The notes under the pieces are model-generated. The model was not told where the DNA came from and made no database searches. It saw only the letters and a list, made by a program, of their open reading frames with translations. From G965267335 sp965267335 (GTDB taxonomy: Bacteria > Bacteroidota > Bacteroidia > Cytophagales > JAAEPT01), in assembly GCA_965267335.1 (NCBI GenBank), contig OZ253953.1:3720001-3784000 (forward strand): a stretch of DNA of 64,000 nucleotides, read 5' to 3'. The first letter of the stretch is position 1. Every line of letters begins with the position of its first letter. The position numbers and the translations under genes were made by a program. Shown in pieces: positions 61,901 to 64,000 of this stretch.

Positions 61901-64000
61901 ATTAGCAAAGGAACCATTCAGTGGTATGGTATCGCTGCTTGCACAAACTGATGCAGCACCGGCATCGACCGTTGGTTCTGGAGTGATTACCAGGTTAACA
62001 CTATCAGTCAGTGCATCACAATCTCCCAAACCAGACGTGAGCGTAAAAATTTGCGTTACAGAGCCAGCTGCTGTATCAGCTGCCGTCACATTGTAAACCG
62101 TAGTTGAGGCGGCAGAGGAATCAAAAGTTCCCGTACCTGTTGTGGACCAATTCCCTCCTGTAGCAACGGTAAATGTAGCTGAAAAATAAATTCTTTCTAC
62201 TTCAGCACAAATTGTATCATCATCACCCGCATCCAAAGTAGGAGCCGGAGTAAAGCTGATAATTACACTATCTTCAACTGCCTTACAATCGCCATTCCCT
62301 GTTGATGTTGCGTACAACACTACCTGTCCAGCCGCAATATCTGTTGGATCGATCTGGTAGGCCGCATTAATGTCAGTGGATGATGGAGTAAAAGAACCAG
62401 CACCTGCTGTCGACCATTGAACACCTGTCGCAACAGTCACGCTCCCCGCAAGGGATATGGAATCTTTGTCTGAACAAATAGATTCATCTGTACCCGCACT
62501 TATAGTAGGTTCTTCTGTTATAAAAATGGTCATTTGATCCGTTACTGCCGGACAAATTCCGTTTCCAGTCGAGGTTAATGTAAGTACTGCCGATCCATTA
62601 AGTTGATCAACCGCAGAAGGCACATAGGTAGCGTTCATATCGGTATTTGATGGATTAAATGCTCCTGAACCAGAAGAGGACCATTGTGCTCCGGACACAA
62701 CAGTAAATGATCCATTCAAATCAACACCCGCGGTATCTGCACAAACGATCACATCAGAACCAGCGTTGATAGTAGGCTGCGACTGAATTTGAACATCTAT
62801 TGAATCGGTAACCGCAGCACAATCACCATTTCCAGTTGTAGTAACCACGATGGTTGCTGTTCCTGCACCAATTTCTCCTCCACTTGGCGTATACGTGACA
62901 TTTGAATTTGTACTTGATGGAGAAAAAGTACCTCCGCCTGAAGAGGACCAACTCACACCTGTCGCTACTGTAAACGATGCTGAAATAGACGTCCCTGAAG
63001 GAGTCGTACACAGGGAATTTGTACTTGCTGTGACCGTAGGAGAAGTTTGAATAAATAAATCTAAAGTATCAACAACTGAAGCACAAGCTCCATTAGATTC
63101 TGACGTTAAAATCAACTGTATGTTTCCTGATGCCTTATCAAAGTTTGATAATCCATAAGTGGCATCAAGAGTAGCACTATCCGGGTCAAAAACACCCGTT
63201 CCTGTTGTCGTCCATACTCCACCTGATGCTCCCGTAATTACCCCTGCCAGACTAAGACTGTCTTCAGTTTCGCAGATCGTTCGATCAAAACCAGCGTCAA
63301 CAGTAGATGCCTCATCAATTGTAACAATTATATTATCGGTCACTGCCTCACAGTCCCCATTTCCGGTAGTCGTCAAGATAAGCGTAGCTGTTCCGGAAGA
63401 TATTTGAGAAGCATCTGGAGTAAAGGTTGCGTTCAAATCAGTATTGGAAGGTGTGAACGTTCCCAAACCACTAGATGTGGTCCATTGTGCTCCGGTGGCA
63501 GTAGTTACCGACCCTGAAAGGCTAACATCTGCGTTATCGGAACAAACCGACTGATTATTACCGGCATTCACGGTGGGAGCAGGTGTTATTGTCAAGACTA
63601 CGGTATCAACTACAGCATTACAATTTCCATTACCTGTAGTTGTAGCTAAAATATTTACGGTGCCTGCAGCGGTATCGGCTGCAGAAGGAAGATACTGCGT
63701 ACTTGCACTGAATGCGTCCGGACTAAACGTTCCTGAACCATCAGAGGTCCATTCTAAACCGGAGGCAATCGTTACCGTTCCTGTCAGGTCTACAGCGCTG
63801 CTATCTGCACATATTGTAATGTCACTACCTGCTCCTATAGTTGGTGCCGGGGTGATCGTAAGCGTCATGGTATCAGTATCAGCGGCACAAGAACCATTAC
63901 CAGTAGTCTCCAAAATCAGTTGCACCGAACCGGCAGCAGTATCAGCACTCGAAGGGGTATATTCAGTTGACAAACTGGTTGTTGATGAAAAAGTCCCTGT
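55967..64000 (-). CDS. Giant T9SS type-B-sorted repeat adhesin, N-terminus outside window
   Basis: The open frame continues past 64000, so at least 2677 codons are present and the start is not seen. It has 26 complete 88-residue repeats of the same family as giant adhesin 1, plus a partial one at the window edge. A final DADAGDDKTICR-type unit, two Ig-like units and a type B T9SS sorting domain follow (FNRWGEVVYRSFD, PGGVYPWVLVY, closing SGAVTIVR). The C-terminal parts of the two giants are clearly homologous, showing a gene duplication. It is upstream of giant adhesin 1 with a 134-bp gap. It is likely surface-exposed and involved in adhesion or gliding. Confidence 0.9.
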   Translation of the reverse strand, partial: TGTFSSTTSLSTEYTPSSADTAAGSVQLILETTGNGSCAADTDTMTLTITPAPTIGAGSDITICADSSAVDLTGTVTIASGLEWTSDGSGTFSPDAFSASTQYLPSAADTAAGTVNILATTTGNGNCNAVVDTVVLTITPAPTVNAGNNQSVCSDNADVSLSGSVTTATGAQWTTSSGLGTFTPSNTDLNATFTPDASQISSGTATLILTTTGNGDCEAVTDNIIVTIDEASTVDAGFDRTICETEDSLSLAGVITGASGGVWTTTGTGVFDPDSATLDATYGLSNFDKASGNIQLILTSESNGACASVVDTLDLFIQTSPTVTASTNSLCTTPSGTSISASFTVATGVSWSSSGGGTFSPSSTNSNVTYTPSGGEIGAGTATIVVTTTGNGDCAAVTDSIDVQIQSQPTINAGSDVIVCADTAGVDLNGSFTVVSGAQWSSSGSGAFNPSNTDMNATYVPSAVDQLNGSAVLTLTSTGNGICPAVTDQMTIFITEEPTISAGTDESICSDKDSISLAGSVTVATGVQWSTAGAGSFTPSSTDINAAYQIDPTDIAAGQVVLYATSTGNGDCKAVEDSVIISFTPAPTLDAGDDDTICAEVERIYFSATFTVATGGNWSTTGTGTFDSSAASTTVYNVTAADTAAGSVTQIFTLTSGLGDCDALTDSVNLVITPEPTVDAGAASVCASSDTIPLNGSFANATGVLWESDGTGVFEGFDTTSAVTGYVPSAADKIDGTVVLTLTTTGNGFCNSKTDTLILNISEPATVDAGVDITVCSDTAGVELDGSFTVAGGIEWSTLGSGSFDDITDTNAVYTPSAADTTSGTVDLVITTTGNGFCDPVTDTMRIILTDAPTVDAGPGLVCSNNPTVALSGDVTTATGGRWYSLGTGTFDDSLSLATNYNISGGDTGAGTVSLVLETTGNGDCHTYRDTLVINIADAPTADAGPDTLFCEDNTTIDVSGAVTNATGGQWLTTGSGTFDAQTNLTTTYNITAADVAADSIYIILETTGNGSCAAVQDSFKLVFTPIPAIEATPDTICQASGPIDLEAVITIASGVQWTSSGDPGTFSDDVALATTYTPTASDIAGGSVTITATTTGNGTCQAYSDASVVNFLDGPTAFAGNDDTICVDESPYTLSSATFTVATGNYWESTGTGSFADSTVLNAVYTPSAADTAAGSVSLIITTTGNGICPAAIDTMDLAITPALAADAGTDQTVCADFPDVTLGGALTISTTGQWSTAGDGSFDDNTSLTAVYTPGTTDIANGSVALTLTTTDNGGCNAKTDQVDITIEAIPIVDAGPANICSSDAGIPLSGSVTNAGGGQWSTNGTGTFVPGATNLNATYARSAADSGSMIVLTLTSTGNGQCQPVSDSIIVGTVPPPEALAGDDELICGDLADITLAGTVNNSATGGWTTTGDGAFADTSDLGTTYTPTNNDSLAGSISIILTTTDNGVCDADMDTLTLSFTEGPSVEAGPNDTICTDESGAQLGATVSIATGGLWSTGGSGSFSPSTSNLNAQYIPSAADTTAGSVILTITTTGNGNCEAAEDSLELIINPAPTVSAGSDITVCADTSSVQLSGTVNVATGGTWTTGGTGVFDDANLLNATYTPSASDITDSTVALTLTSTGNNGCNAKIDVVNLFINPAPTIDAGPNVTICGDADSVEVSGSVTVSSGGIWTSNGTGSFNNDTLLTTGYVPSSADTGNGTVRLFITSTGNGLCNAVTDSLDVTITDAVTITAGGAQTLCSDITSVSLTGAVTVASGGIWSSTGTGSFAPDDVSLSLDYFPSNDDFTATTVDLIFTSTGNGGCKERSDTATIDFTPIPTADAGDDQTICADSSQVLLDGAVTIAGGGNWFTSGTGIFSDTADLNGTYTPSIDDINNSGVQITLQTVANGTCNPVTDLMQVIITPEPTITASPDQTVCADVGQIEVSATITIASGVVWSSTGTGTFLPDSANTDVTYQLSSADSSAGFIQLIATSTDQGDCNPVVDTVDITITPAPTIDAGPDVTVCADTAGIELTGVVTVATDGDWATTGSGVFVPNANTLTTTYELSQADINGGTVGITITSVNNGTCNPVTDDMQITITPAPSINAGIDQTVCADVDSVNLSGTVTVATGGNWVSSGSGTYTISDDSLVTGYIPASDDIAAGVATLTITSTGNGDCKAVTDQMQITITPAPTVSVDPDKTICANNDSVPISGTITVAGGGVWDTDGTGNFDNATSLNTNYRPSSADTAAGSVNLILTTTNNGSCKAYSDTIPVTIQPVPIVTTGSGDVCADVSGIELNGTVINATGALWTSSGSGFFAPDNATLNASYVPSDADVSAGSAILTLTSDGNGVCNAESDDFTITITELPEADAGDDKTICRNASTTLVGNVEVNVDYQWFTIDSVSIATDPVTVVSASSDTSFVYAATDSKGCTITDTTNVLVIDPPVFNLPSVECLTDTILLDSDPTGVPAVAGTYQWYFNNTIVFGETADTLSDITETGTYSIGYTFEECSTFDSVDVVEPTPVNNDFAELCTRTADQITLDAGPGSNYNWLTTGETTQTITVSDTGVYNFVVYQVVQGVECPAQDSIEVVEVCPPDVYVPTAFVPGGCENCTTEDQFFQIFSIDVEEFEIRIFNRWGEVVYRSFDPEFKWDGTYLGEPLPGGVYPWVLVYKGNDKFGVEVQRSGAVTIVR
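56950..64000 (-). repeat. Array of at least 26 repeats of 264 bp in giant adhesin 2
   Basis: This is the same 264-bp period as in giant adhesin 1, continuing beyond the window. Several units lack one residue in the first loop (for example VDAGAASVCAS and TTGSGDVCAD), giving slight length variation. Confidence 0.85.

Noticed and set aside
61365..62096. Long plus-strand open frames (for example 243 and 205 codons) across the giant adhesin genes
   Set aside because: They are antisense to the repeats. The recurrent composition (Thr/Gly/Val codons) keeps the complementary frame open and gives the same PVVV...AAEGVY pattern in every repeat. No start signals or independent conservation are visible.
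1..64000. tRNA, rRNA or complete insertion sequence genes
   Set aside because: I looked for rRNA-like blocks, cloverleaf-like clusters and transposase motifs by eye and found none. A computed tRNAscan or Infernal search could still find a small RNA that I missed.

Overview
The window comes from a Bacteroidota genome, most likely a marine-type member of the Cytophagales, although no rRNA marker is present to place it. The evidence is AT-rich DNA, TAnnTTTG-type promoter boxes, type IX secretion (T9SS) sorting domains of both type A and type B, a PorP/SprF protein, giant repeat adhesins, and many NarL-type two-component systems with HisKA_3 kinases. I saw no rRNA, tRNA, CRISPR array or complete insertion sequence.

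Region 1 (1-9650) is surface glycan and envelope. A tight minus-strand operon (7423 to below 1) encodes a GT4 glycosyltransferase, two GT-B-like proteins, a PseB-type UDP-GlcNAc 4,6-dehydratase, an aldolase fused to a second Rossmann-like domain, a KdsB-type cytidylyltransferase and the start of a HAD phosphatase. A WecE-type sugar aminotransferase and an OmpA lipoprotein run divergently. Region 2 (9697-16327) holds a type-B-sorted protein, PorP/SprF and a TPR/PD40 protein, then a 15-bp-inverted-repeat element, an ECF sigma/anti-sigma pair, and a type-A-sorted protein coupled to a fibre-like repeat protein. Region 3 (16332-20113) holds a Met/Cys PLP enzyme, a VTT membrane protein, an outer-membrane protein and a small unknown gene.

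Region 4 (20256-26760) is a signalling block. A Cache sensor kinase and its LuxR-type regulator are followed by a tandemly duplicated two-gene cassette: a small exported protein with three LxGPK(A/G)KN repeats, plus a small cytosolic partner. A second operon (CheY-like, receiver-HisKA_3 kinase, LuxR regulator) converges on it. The cassette, with its conserved promoter, is the best candidate for an undescribed system. Region 5 (27038-33078) covers ion and osmotic homeostasis: CorA, a Na/Ca-type exchanger, three MscS channels, a thioredoxin-like protein lacking its first cysteine and a PepSY-like protein.

Region 6 (33167-41135) is a stress block: a PAS kinase with pseudo-receiver, a sigma-54 activator, a good -24/-12 promoter before universal stress proteins, an ECF sigma factor and a third NarL-type system. 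Region 7 (41209-44889) has a patatin, a P-loop protein, an isoaspartyl peptidase and two small genes. Region 8 (44967-64000) is almost entirely two tandem giant T9SS adhesins, built from about 32 and at least 26 repeats of about 88 residues; the second runs off the window.
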